Below are positions 47,549 to 58,669 of a DNA stretch of 64,000 nucleotides, one piece after another; positions within the stretch are counted from its first letter, which is position 1; every line of letters starts with the position of its first letter. This DNA comes from Anabas testudineus (taxonomy: Eukaryota > Chordata > Actinopteri > Anabantiformes > Anabantidae). Under the pieces are notes generated by a model. That model had not been told where the DNA came from. It worked only from the letters and a program-made list of their open reading frames with translations, and searched no databases. A program made the translations under genes and the position numbers. The DNA is taken from assembly GCF_900324465.2 (NCBI RefSeq), contig NC_046626.1, forward strand, positions 21,432,496-21,496,495, written 5' to 3'.

Positions 47549-47633
47549 GCTCTGTCCGATGTGTGCAGCATCACCTGGAGAGGGATTTTTGGGAAGATGA
47601 GCAGGATTGAGGAGGCTTTGATATATTTATAAT
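47549..47633 (-). promoter_or_regulatory. otol1: Collagen gene promoter and first exon
   Basis: On the minus strand a TATA-like TTATAAATATAT (about 47619-47631) precedes a short exon whose donor is GCG|GTGAGT at about 47549. The exon contains an ATG (ATGCTGCACACATCG...) that is in frame with the ATG opening the next exon at 46336, so translation could start eight codons earlier. The acceptor CTCCAG abuts the 46336 ATG directly. Confidence 0.5.
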
Positions 47634-47795
47634 CCTCACCCCCCAAAAAAAAACTTCTTTCAAGCTCTGTCTCACCTGCTGGGCTGGAAAACAAAAGCTG
47701 GGGATAGAGGGAGGCGAGAGGGGGAGGAGACATGTCTTCATTGTGTAACTGAGGAAGAACTGGGCCTACATGCGACATGACCTCTAAATAAAATA

Positions 47796-47895
47796 NNNNN
47801 NNNNNNNNNNNNNNNNNNNNNNNNNNNNNNNNNNNNNNNNNNNNNNNNNNNNNNNNNNNNNNNNNNNNNNNNNNNNNNNNNNNNNNNNNNNNNNN
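47796..47895. other. Assembly gap
   Basis: Exactly 100 N, the usual placeholder for a gap of unknown length. Sequence upstream of the collagen promoter may be missing. Confidence 0.99.
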
Positions 47896-49789
47896 CATTC
47901 AGAGCAGGAAGAAGACACTCCTCAGTTTATCTCTCCATCACTACTCACCCCCATTTTTCTCTCATCCTTCCAGAAAGTTACTCTGGAACATTCGGTCTGT
48001 TACAGTTTATTATTTGATCATTTTGTGTTGTCCCATGATTTCCCAGAAACCCCCCTGCTCACAGAGTTCCACTTTTTAAATGTTTAGGATTTCAGGCTTT
48101 AAAGGGAAATAGAATTGGGCAGTAGACAATGACTAAGCAACAGCTGAGAAGAGCTTGTTTAAATTGTTTTCCATTGATTGTCTGTCTTCCAGTAACTCAG
48201 TCTCCTCTGATCAACTTTGTTTCCTGCATAAAAGTTGGTGTTAATACAAAAAACTAAATCAAATTTCAGTGCAGAGATCAGTTTGTGATTATTAATCATG
48301 TTTGATATAAAGAATTATAAATAAAATCACAAATATAATTTAGATAGTTTTAAACCAGGACCTAGAACTTCAGTTTGCATAAACCTTTTTTTTTTTTTAC
48401 TATTTTCAGACATCTACTACAGATGTCCTTATAATTATGACCTTGTTTCAGGAAGGGCATGTGGAGAGTTCTGTTCTTCATTTAGTGCATAATGTTAAAA
48501 TTAAATTTATTTAAACGAAACCTCTCATGGAAATTTTTTCTAAGACAGTAACATCAACAGTACATAGAGCTGGTTATTTAAAGCATACAGCTTTATTCAT
48601 TACATTTTTAATGGATTGTTCTATATTTACTCATTTTTTCTCAGTGTTTCTGAGACGTGACCGTTTATTTTTCTTTGGTTTCTTTTGCAGCTTCTCTCTG
48701 TGTCAATGAAAACATTAATCTCTAGAAAAGTGTTTGTTACTTTAGAAACAAATTGAAATAATAGAACAAATTAGAAATCAGCAATGGCTAAAAAATATGT
48801 TGTAAGTTAATTTTTTCAGCCTCTAAACAAGCACCTCGGTTGGCTCAACAATGCCGTAATCCAACCCTGTGAAAGAAGCCGGTGCTCACAATGAGCAGCC
48901 TACTTTTATTTTTTAGCACATTAACAGGACAATGACTTCATTCTGTACCTACATCTCATGGGGTTTTCTGGATACATGATATTAATAAAACTAATTATAC
49001 ATATAAGAAAAGATCAAACAAACACACTTTTATGAAATTTAAAACTAGACGCATCAACTTAATCCCAGCTGAACATAAAGTTTTACAGTTCTAGTTCGTG
49101 ATCGACATGTCTCAGTTCTGTTATTGAAGTAAAATGATTTGAGTACTTCAGTTCCTCGGTCTCCAGTTCCCTCTTGCTCCCCTTTTTTGTCACTCTTGGA
49201 GTCGATGACTAGAATTACTCTAAACGGACAGTAAACAGATTTCATGTTGCGCCTCAGTTGCTCCATCCTAAGGAAACATTTCACCTTTTGAGAAACAAAA
49301 ATGGGCTGATGAAGACAAAATATTGTATCAGAGTAGTTTTAATGCAGGGACGAGATGACGACACCACATCCAGCTACTATTTGAAACAAGTCGAGACGTA
49401 TTCGAGCATCTGTCGCAGTCTAGTTATTAAGACTCGCAGCTTGGTAATAACACAGTAATAGGTATGTAACAGGGTTATATAATAAAGAGTAAATAAAGTA
49501 ATATCTATAACCACGTAAGAGCTTGGTAAATGTTATTGACATATCTGTGTCATAAGATGCTAAAACACACGGTTAGTGTTGTGGAAACCAAACATTAAGA
49601 GATACAGAGGATGGTGAAAAATCACAAGTGACGTTTTTACTGATTTATTTTATGTTGTAGAACAAAATGTTCATATATTTTTATATTTGTAGACCTACTA
49701 TTAGCAGCAGATATACAGTAATTGAATTAGTAATCCTGAAACCCTATGGATTTTAGGACTTTGAATCTTTACTTTTAACTTTTAAAGTG

Positions 49790-50020
49790 AACATGAGGTG
49801 ACCCCAGACTACATCTCAGACCTTTAAACCCATTACATGCTTTGCTAGCACTTCTGGAGGATCCAGGCTGAAAAAAAAAGGTTACAGAACTTTTACAGTC
49901 AGAGCTATCAGACTGTGAAACAACCTCCCTTAAGAAATCAGGCTGGTCGAGTCGCGTCTTTTTAAAAAGGTTCTTAAAATATGTTTTTTAAATTAGCTTT
50001 TAATCATAATTGAATCAATC
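49790..50020 (+). mobile_element. Possible 5'-truncated LINE tail relic
   Basis: A plus-strand reading around 49915-49985 gives TVKQPPLRNQAGRVASFKK-like sequence, reminiscent of the end of fish non-LTR reverse transcriptases (LWNNLPEEIRLAESVASFKK type). Upstream similarity is weak and broken by stops. Confidence 0.35.
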
Positions 50021-51834
50021 ATCAATATCATCAATCTATGTTTTCTTTATATTTCCTTCTATTTGACCGGTACTTACTGCTTCATCTCTTTTTTTGTTAC
50101 TTATTTTTAGCCCTGTTTTGAAAGTTTGTCATTCTTATTTTCATTATTAAAATGTCTAAAACTTACTAGCAGTGTAAAGAAAAGTCAAACATTAAGTTGT
50201 GTGTGTTAGACAGTCATGTTTCAACATAGATGTTGAACGTGTTCTGTAGAAGCCTGATTTTTATGTTCTCCAAGATAAACGTTAATTCAACTGGACCTTT
50301 ATTGAAGTTAAAGATTAAAGAACTGATGCAACTGATCAGCTCTCTGTGTCAAAAAAGACAAAACAAGATAGTTAATGGAAGACAATGGAACAAATAGGAA
50401 ATTGGTCAGACACAAAGCAGCAGGTGACCGTCCAGTTCTAAGACCAGCTCATGTTCACAGTAAAGTCATGTTTGGAAGACCACACCCTGCACCACCACTT
50501 TCAAAATTGTTGTTAGTCACCCCATCCCTGAATCGCCCGTGGACCCAGAGATGAGTCCAGCGCGTCCCTGGACAGCTTTATTAGACAAATCTAACATCGG
50601 AGGACACAAAAGGAAACTGAGCCAAGGAAAAGAGTTTGAGGCACAAAAGAAGACGAGGAGATGAATAGTTCACCTTAATAAATTTCCTGGTTTCCACAGC
50701 CAGAGGCGCTCAGCGACACCCCAGAGGCCATACCAGGTTTCACACTGTACCTGCAGAACAACAAGACCTGCCATTCCAGTGTGAAGGCTTCCACTGTTTG
50801 TGTCGGTAGGTGAGCTGAAGGGTCCCACGTTAGCTAAGAGGAAGAGTCACGTGGCCACAGTGACAACGCTGTTTAGGAGCTTCAGACACTTTCACACCTC
50901 CCGAACCTTCATTAACAGTGTCATAAAATTACTGGTGTTTATTTCCATTTCTCAGAGAACTGGAAAGACGTCATCCAAGATAACGTGACTTTTGGAAAAT
51001 GTTCTTTCTTTTAAGGGGGGTATGTTTTGGAGTATTTACTGGAAGGTAGCAACAATTTTCTGGATCCACTTAACACTGTATCTGTGAATAAATGGGATTT
51101 GGCATGTTAATCAGAGTTAAAACAAAACTAGAAGGTTTGAAGCTGTTTCACGTTTTATACCAGTTACACAGAGAACACACAGCAGTGTTTTATACTGTTC
51201 ATCCAAGAGGAAAAAGAAAATATTCCTCCGTCACAGTCGGGTCCAGTAGAAATAAAAATGAACTACAGTTAGAAACAGTTGTTTATCTGAAGCGCTGGTC
51301 TGGTGTCAGGTACTTGGTACACATGATTAACTTCCACAGAGCAGGAAAGAACCAGAGTGGTTCACAGCTTCTCAACAATCCTGCTCCAGGTCTCCATCTG
51401 TGTACACGACTGTGTTGTTAATATCAGTATTCCTCTCAATTCAAAGGTGTCTAGTTACCCTTCATTTAATATTTCTCTTCAGCTTGGACATTAGTTTGCA
51501 GATCATTTAGTGATTTCACAATTTACACTAATTCATCCAATCCCCATAAATTTAGCGTGACCTTTTAATTTTGACCCACTGCTCTGTGAATCTGAGCTCC
51601 TCTGGGTCCTGATCCCAAATGCTTTTCATTCGAGTTGAAAGACTTCTTAAGCTGTGCGGTAGGAAATGAAACTACTGACAAGAAGAGAGGAAATATCTGA
51701 TTTCTGGGACACAACTGATGTTACAAGGTGCTTCACACAAAACAAACTGAAGATATATGAATAAAACCACCAAGACAGAACCTGACATGGGACAATTTGT
51801 ACCTAAATGTCATCATCCTGACACCCTGTCCACA

Positions 51835-51990
51835 TTGTGTGTGCTTGTGTTCTTGTATGGGTAACAGTGTGGGGACCTACAGTTCAGAATCCTGTTTGGG
51901 GACATGAAGGAGGTCCATTTGGTGTCCTGCCTTTAGATGAGGGTAAGGTGATGAATTTGGCTTTTAGTGTTTATGATCAAGGTTCAAAAT
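51835..51990. repeat. Fragment of a widespread teleost repeat
   Basis: GTGTGGGGACCTACAGTTCAG and CTGTTTGGGGACATGAAGG, with nearby GGTAAGGTGATGAA, resemble a short interspersed or tandem repeat in many fish in which GTGGGGACC recurs. The family is not certain. Confidence 0.35.
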
Positions 51991-53860
51991 CACGTCAGGT
52001 CAAGTCAGTGCACAGTGTTCATGCTGCTGTTCTGTTTTTCTTTTTCATCTTGTTTTATTATATCTCGGTATCAGTGTGATCTCAGTAGTTTTACACGTTA
52101 TGTGATGCCTCAGTCTTTATGTTGTGTGTGTGAGTGATATGCAAGTCACTTGGAAAACAATATGTATCAAGGTCCCAGAAGTCTGTTTATGTCTTTGTTG
52201 GTTTTCTTTCATAACTGTGTCAACTTTATGTTGTTACAGGTCATCATCACATCACATCGCTTTTCTTCTGACATCCGCTGAATGTATCACCTGTAGTTGT
52301 CATCTTTCAAAGGTAGATCACGTGTTCTCTCTGGTCTTTTGTTTTGTTTTTAAAAATCGCTAATCACTAATTTATGTACATGTGCAACTTTGGATCATGA
52401 GCTGATCTTCTGTCCGGTCACGGCCTCCTTCACTTGTGTTGCATTGTGTTTGGACTTTTTCCTGGTAGCTCCCGTCAAACAGCTGCCAAATGCAAACGTG
52501 ATACCTGATATCAAGTCCAGATCTTTAATCTTCTTCATTTGTCTTGAAGTAACAAGGGAATCGACCACATGTGGAAAAATTATAAAAAGAATTATAAAAT
52601 CTCTTGTAGTCCAAATACTAATACTACATCTAACTGTGTGTATTTGTTTATACCTGTGTAACTTATATACTTATAGAACAACTACCTGTTGAACAACTAC
52701 TACACACTGCACATATCTGCACTTAATTAATTCATCTTGTGTTATTTCTGTGCAACCTTCACATCTGGACAGATGCTCCATGTGCGTATTATCTCCCATG
52801 TTTCTTAGCTGTGTCCTGTTTTGCTGATTGTTCCTTTTGTGACAGTAGTTGTCTTCGTTTTCTTCTGTTATTTCAGCTGCTGTTGTCACATGTGAATCTC
52901 CCAGATGTATCTTGTCTTTTCTTAACCTTAAATAATAGTTCCAGCATGTGATGACTGTTGAAAACAGAAGTCTCCCACCTGATTGTGTTGTACTGACCCT
53001 TTCACTGCCGGTCCTGCTGTAGGATCCCACAGTATCATGACTGACCTCTGGTGGTTTGTACGATGATGACATGTAATCAAAAAAAACTGAATGGATGGAA
53101 AGATCAGTAGAGCTCACACAACATCTACATCTCACTTCTGCTGTCTTAGACAGAGCCTTGTAGACCTGACAGTAAAATGTAAGGAGATTTACAGGAACGT
53201 CACTGTTTGCGAGTCCAGATTCAGATGTGTTGAGGTTAGTGGGTGGAGGATAAACAGGAGGTTTGTGTGTGTATTGACTACGTTGGCAGACAGTGTTCAG
53301 CCGCAGACTGTGGACTCTCAGTAAACACTAGTAGTCAGTTATTAACACAGCAGAAACAGAGCAAACGTCGTCTCTGTGCAGGGCTTCGATTCTTCACATG
53401 TAAGTATAAAACATCTCAGACATCCTCTCATTTTTCTGTGTCTTGGTTTCATGATTATGTGACGGTTTTCGGACGTCGTCTTGGATCCGCTGCAGACTCG
53501 ACAGCCCCTGTTGTTCAGCTCAAAGGGTCATAGGTCGTTGTGGTTCACACAGGACTTGCTGCGTGTCTGTGTGGAGGCCTCAGAGGTCTCAGCTGAAATG
53601 ATCAATATTCTTTACAATAGAAAAGTTTGATGGTTTAAAACTTTTAAAGCAATGAGATAAAAATGCATGTGATGTTATGACTTTGTTTCTCCAGCTGCTT
53701 CAGAATTCCTCTCTTCAACCTGCTTTAATTCGGTGAGTAACATCAATCTCCACACCATCACTCAGATGTGGTTTAAAGAATACTAATGTTTAAATCCTTC
53801 CACTTTCTGATACCAGTCAATGTCTGTCTTGTTTCCCTGGCAGCAGGTTTGACTGACGTC

Positions 53861-55050
53861 ATGTCCCGCCTCGTCCTGTGTGTGTCTGTTATCATCGCTC
53901 TGTGGTCAGCGTCGGTTCTCAGTCTGTCAGGTGTGAATGATCATGACGGTGCAGTTCCCTCATTTCCTTTATCCACCTGTTCTTTATTTTCTTTCATAAT
54001 GGAAATGAACAGGGGAAAAACTTTTGTCTTTGGCCCCCTCAGTGTTCTCGGACCCCCCGGAGGCCCACATGCTGCTCCGGTCTCGTCGGGCGAATTCCTT
54101 CATGGAGGAGCTGAGAGCTCCTTCCAAGGAGCGGGAATGTGTGGAAGAAAAGTGCAACTTTGAAGAAGCCAGAGAGATTTTCCAAACCAGGGAAGCCACA
54201 GTAAGAAGTTTTCTTTCTGAGTAAAAAACATGTGAATGTTAAGAGAAGAAACCGACACACTCCCACATCTCTCATTTGGAAGAGACACAGTAAATCAGTT
54301 AATCAGTTCACTCTGCTTTGACTCCCACGTTAATCGCTTTCTCATTGGATTCACCTGTTTCCTGTTTTAGTCCCCCTTTCTATCACTCAGTTGCCAGATC
54401 GTTTGTTGCTCTTCACGGAACTTCAGCTGTTTTGATTCCCTGTTTACCTGTGTTACATCTGTGTGCTTCATCCTGACCCTCTGCCTCAGGCCTTCAACAT
54501 CTTTACATGTCGTCTGTTTGAATTTTGATAATACTTTGATAAGGAGAAACATCAACGATTACTCTGTGGGTGGACTTGGATTGAAACTTGTTTCCTGTGA
54601 CCAGACAACACATTGGCCTTATCCCAGTTTAGACTTGTGCGTCTTACTCACCTGTTGTCTGCTCTGTGTTTTTGATTTCTGAAGAGCAGCCATCATCTCT
54701 ACTCACCTGTTGGTCGTTCGCCAGCTTTTCCTATCACCCCCTTCAGTCATGTCCAGATTACCTCTTCTTTGCAGAGTTGTCTCTACCTTTTCCTTAATCT
54801 GTAATGTTGTGATTTCCTCTTTTTGCCGTTGTGTTTTCTGAATGTCATTGCTGGTGCAGCACTGGTCAGATGAGTGTCGTCACTAAATTTTTGTTCTGTG
54901 TGTTTATAGCTGGAGTTCTGGACAGTGTACACAGGTAAGTTTGTTCCATCTCAAGAAGTAGCAACATCATAAAGTAAGTTTCTATCCACTAAAAGCAAAA
55001 CAAAAGCAATAAAAAGTGAGTAAGTTATAAATAATTTACATTTAAATTTG

Positions 55051-55092
<42 letters not shown>

Positions 55093-57487
55093 TTGCTTAT
55101 TTCTGCCACTATTGCCTTTAAATGTTTACTGACTGTTTATGTTTTATCAGCTTAGAAATATTGTTTGTGGATTTTGTATTGGATCTGATCAGATTTCACC
55201 AGTTTATGTTATGTAAATGTTCACTTACTTTTTCTTGCCACTGTACATTGAACCATCAGAAGTTTGAAAACTTGTTGATGTAGAACTCAACTCACGTTTT
55301 CTTTCATTGTTGTTGTTGTTAAACTGAAAGCTGAGTAACTTCTCAAATGACAGATTATTAGTGGCAGAGGTTGTGATAAAAGACAGGAAGACTTTGTCAA
55401 ACTCGACCTTTAGCTCACGGCTCCAGTTAACATCATTTTTAGATTAAGTCAGATGGAGAATAATCTTAACAGTGAACAATTTAACCATCACTGGGTTTCA
55501 CAAAGTGTGTCCATCACGTAACTCGGCCAACAGGTAAATCAATATTTGTTTTGCTCTGACTGTGTTTCAGATGGAAACCAGTGTCAGTCTCACAACTGTG
55601 TCCATGGAGAATGTTTGGATCTGTACCAAGACTACGCCTGTCGCTGTAACCAAGGATACGAGGGCCGATACTGCAACCAGCGTGAGTGTGACACTAACTC
55701 AAAGCTCAGAGTACTTGCATAAAACTACTACAATTAGAAGTAGTTTGGATTTGAGTGATTCTAGATCATCTACTATGTGCAGATAAGTGAACTGATGCTT
55801 GATTCTATAACTTATATGAACATGAACTCGTATTGAAGTGATTCATCTTGTCTGTCTTGTTGTTCAGCTCAAACAGCCACTAACTGCTCTGTGGATAACG
55901 GCGGCTGTGACCACGATTGTACGGAGAGTAAGGACGGCCTGTCGCGGGTCTGCAGCTGTTTGAAAGGATACAAACTGCACGACGACTTCAAGAAATGTGT
56001 CCCGACCGGTGAGAACAGTTTGATTGAGCAGCTGAGCTGCTGGGTGAAGTGATTATATTGTGACGTGATTGTACAAAGTACAGGGGTGTGTTTCATTAAA
56101 TTTATCTAGCACGCCCCTACCTTATTGATTTTATTGATTGTATTTCTCCTGCAGGAAGTTCTTACTGTGGTCGTCTGAGGATCAACAGGTCATCATACAC
56201 CAAACCAATGGACGGGCTGCTGCCTTGGTTGGTGGGAGGGGAGGTGGGAAAGAAGGGGGAGAGTCCCTGGCAGGTAACTGAGAGAGCGCTCATGTGTACC
56301 AATCACAAAATGTGCTCCACAGGGGCAGTAGACAGGATGTGCCAAACAGAGGTGATAAGGTGAAAGACGGTTTGTACTGTAACAGCCTGTGTGAACTTCC
56401 ATAGAGAGCTTTAGGGGCAGGTTTTTTTTATTTGTCATGTTCCCTTATCGACCAAATGAAATTAACTTTGCAGCCCTAGTCTGTTAACTTTATTAAAATG
56501 TTGTTTTATTACATCTGGCACAAACTTCACCTTGGTCTAATGAATAAACTAATCAGAGTGTCTGGAGTCTAGACAGCATGTAAAGTTCACTGGTTGATGG
56601 AGTCAACCAGAAGTCATACTATACTGAGCAGATTATTACAGTGTTTTTGTGCACAGGCACTGTTACTGAATGCCAAAGGACAATTTCACTGTGGAGGCGT
56701 CCTCATTGATGAAAGCTGGGTGCTGACGGCCGCTCACTGCCTTGAAAGTAGCATGAAATTCAAAGTACGACTTGGTGAGTTTTCACTGTGCAGACACCAA
56801 ACTAATAAGCTCATGTAAACCAATCTCCCTGCAGAGGTAGGCAAAAACAAACGGACTCTGGCCACCGGCCCTCTCGGTCAAACTGTGATCTGTGTCTTAG
56901 GAGACTACGAGCGTCACAAACGGGAGGGCAGCGAGGTCACGCTGGAGGTTACTGACACCTTTAAACACATGAGCTATGACAGCAGAACAGTGGACAACGA
57001 CATCGCCCTGCTGCACCTGGAGTATCCTGTCAAATTCACAGAATTCATCATCCCCGTTTGCCTGCCAGGGCGCGAGATGGCTGAGCGAGTGCTCCACCTC
57101 AATGGCACTCTCACGGTGGTGACCGGCTGGGGCAAAGAGGACATGGACAGTAAGAAGTACAGCTCAGCACTCAATGTCATCAAGATCCCGCTAGTTGACC
57201 GCAGCATCTGTGCCCAGCAGATGTCCCACAACATCTCAGACAACGTGCTCTGTGCTGGCATCCTTGGACAGAGTATGGACGCCTGCGAGGGCGACAGCGG
57301 CGGACCAATGGTCACCCTGTACCGTGACACCTGGTTCCTTATTGGCCTGGTGTCCTGGGGTGAAGGCTGCGGCAGAGTGGACAAGCTGGGCATTTACACC
57401 AAAGTGTCAAAGTACAACGAGTGGATCAACAGTGTGATTGATCAATGGAACAATAGTCAGTCTCCAAAACAAACCACATTTGTCTGA
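53861..57487 (+). CDS. proc: Vitamin K-dependent protein C
   Basis: Eight coding exons, phase-consistent (442 aa): 53861-53930, 54043-54200, 54910-54934, 55571-55681, 55868-56008, 56155-56273, 56657-56774, 56901-57487. Signal peptide ([17 protein letters not shown]), propeptide ending RSRR, then a Gla domain ([20 protein letters not shown]). The 25-bp exon is the one shared by all Gla-type clotting genes. EGF1 ([12 protein letters not shown]) and EGF2 ([12 protein letters not shown]) precede a trypsin domain with His235 (LTAAHC), Asp281 (DNDIALLHL), Ser380 (CEGDSGGP) and the specificity Asp374. The heavy-chain features ([32 protein letters not shown]) match protein C rather than factors VII, IX or X. 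Activated protein C cleaves factors Va and VIIIa. The activation-site P1 residue is Trp193 (TGG 56226-56228) instead of Arg, which should block thrombin activation. Confidence 0.93.
55055..55089. repeat. (AT)n microsatellite in a proc intron
   Basis: A tract of about 35 bp of alternating AT inside the intron after the 25-bp proc exon. Confidence 0.95.
55130..55252. mobile_element. Second copy of the teleost DNA-transposon/MITE relic
   Basis: ATCTGATCAGATTTCACCAG and TGTTCACTTACTTTTTCTTG lead into CCACTGTA, the same kind of end as at 12.49 kb. It is located in a proc intron next to the (AT)n tract. Partial and diverged. Confidence 0.5.
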
Positions 57488-57570
57488 ACCATCAAAGTCA
57501 ACATTTGATGCAGTCTGCTCTGATAAAACCACATAAAGGCTTCAAACAGTAGAAATGTAAAACACTGTTA

Positions 57571-57576
57571 AATAAA
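57571..57576 (+). terminator. proc: Poly(A) signal of proc
   Basis: AATAAA 84 bp after the proc stop codon. Confidence 0.75.
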
Positions 57577-57879
57577 CCTTTTCTGTCTCAAGATGCTTTA
57601 GTTTATTTTTTTACCATCACTGAGTTCCATTAGTTTTGAACTAATTAGCCATTAAAAGACTGAAAATAATCATTAGTGTGAGTGAAATATATAAATATAA
57701 CACCCAATAGACGAAGGATGTGTTTAACCACAGTGTTGTGTTGCTCTCCCACACAGAGCTCAATACACAACCTGTGTTAAAAGTGTAAAATCTCACTATG
57801 CTTCAGTCACAGTGGAAAGTTTTACAAAAAGCTTTTAGATAAGACTGAAAATTAGTTTTATTAATAACTGTCTGTTTGG

Positions 57880-57948
57880 AAACAGATATCGGAAGTTCAC
57901 TCAATAACACACAGAGCGTGTTATTGAGTGAACTTCCGATATCTGTTT
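57880..57948. repeat. Perfect 31-bp inverted repeat with 7-nt spacer
   Basis: The arms 57880-57910 and 57918-57948 are exact reverse complements, separated by ACAGAGC; with wobble pairs the match runs to about 57877-57951. It would fold into one long perfect hairpin. There is no coding content, and it lies between the end of proc and the tRNA cluster. It could be a very young foldback element, the scar of a snap-back synthesis event, or a hairpin RNA source. Confidence 0.95.
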
Positions 57949-58057
57949 TCACAGAGTTCTATTTCGATTAACGGATGTCAATGTTCATAACGAGCACAAA
58001 TTACATGCTGTCTAATGGGAATTCATTTCTTAATGTTCTCTCTCTTCAGTTACTCTG

Positions 58058-58129
58058 AGGCACAGACAGGGGTCAAACCCGTGATCTTCGGTTTACGAGA
58101 CCAACGCCTTACCACTTGGCCACCATGCC
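58058..58129 (-). tRNA. tRNA-Thr(CGT)-like sequence, copy A
   Basis: 72 nt. Anticodon loop CTCGTAA gives CGT (Thr). The D arm (TGGCCAAGTGGTAAGG) is intact, but the acceptor stem pairs only with two wobbles (GGCATGG with CTGTGCC). The T loop reads GGGTTTGACCCC, so the B box is altered. Likely a decaying copy. No T-run terminator closely follows. Confidence 0.75.
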
Positions 58130-58374
58130 TGTTTTTTCCAAACCTAAGGTCCTGTGGGTTTTTGTTTTGGTGGGTGGAGAGGTTTCCAAATGCTGATAAA
58201 CTACACTTTGTGCTACCCCTGAACGCCTCACAACACAGTGACTTAAACTTCGTGTTGCCCCTTAACACAGCACACCACCTTCTATACAGATAAAATTTTA
58301 CTTCAGAGATTATGCACAGAAGAGAGTGAAAGAACCTTTTAACACAACAAATTTAATGTCAATCATTTACTTTC

Positions 58375-58438
58375 AGGCACAACCGGGGGTCAAACCCGTG
58401 ATCTTCGCTTTACGAGACCGACACCTTACCACCGAGCC
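58375..58438 (-). pseudogene. tRNA-Thr(CGT) pseudogene, copy B
   Basis: 64 nt. The anticodon arm and T arm are recognisable (GTCTCGTAAAGC), but eight bases of the D arm are missing: GGTGGTAAGG instead of GGTGGCCAAGTGGTAAGG. It cannot fold as a standard tRNA. Confidence 0.8.
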
Positions 58439-58593
58439 TGTTTAAGTTCTGGAGGGAATAGGGGGTTTGAATGATCTACATTCTGTACAATTTGTAATAA
58501 CCTTGCAACACAGTTGATCTGCACTAGGTGCTGTCCCTGAACACAGGGTACCAGAGCTGTACCTGATGATACTGAGAATTGAAGCACTGACTC

Positions 58594-58665
58594 AGGCACG
58601 GACGGGGGTTGAACCCGTGATCTTTGGTTTACGAGACCAACGCCTTACCACTTGGCCACCGCGCC
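58594..58665 (-). tRNA. tRNA-Thr(CGT), copy C, intact
   Basis: 72 nt, full cloverleaf by eye. Acceptor GGCGCGG pairs with CCGTGCC (one G-U), discriminator T. The anticodon stem TTGGT/ACCAA is perfect around loop CTCGTAA (anticodon CGT). The T arm is ACGGG-TTCAACC-CCCGT. A and B boxes both fit Pol III consensus. It matches the vertebrate tRNA-Thr-CGT type. The downstream side has no run of four T within about 40 nt, which may reduce clean termination. Confidence 0.9.
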
Positions 58666-58669
58666 TGAC

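Larger units (their letters stand above)
47896..53680. other. Long intergenic region between the collagen gene and proc
   Basis: About 5.8 kb without a convincing gene. It holds a possible LINE tail relic (49.8-50.0 kb) and a fragment of a common teleost repeat (51.8-52.0 kb). Short open frames here lack domains and splice support. Confidence 0.5.

Noticed and set aside
51092-51421. 109-codon open frame between the collagen gene and proc
   Set aside because: No recognisable motif, no splice context, surrounded by repeat relics.
54360-54800. Possible interspersed repeat in a proc intron (CAGTTGCCAGATCGTTTGTTG...)
   Set aside because: Resembles sequence repeated in other fish genomes, but I could not set borders or family.
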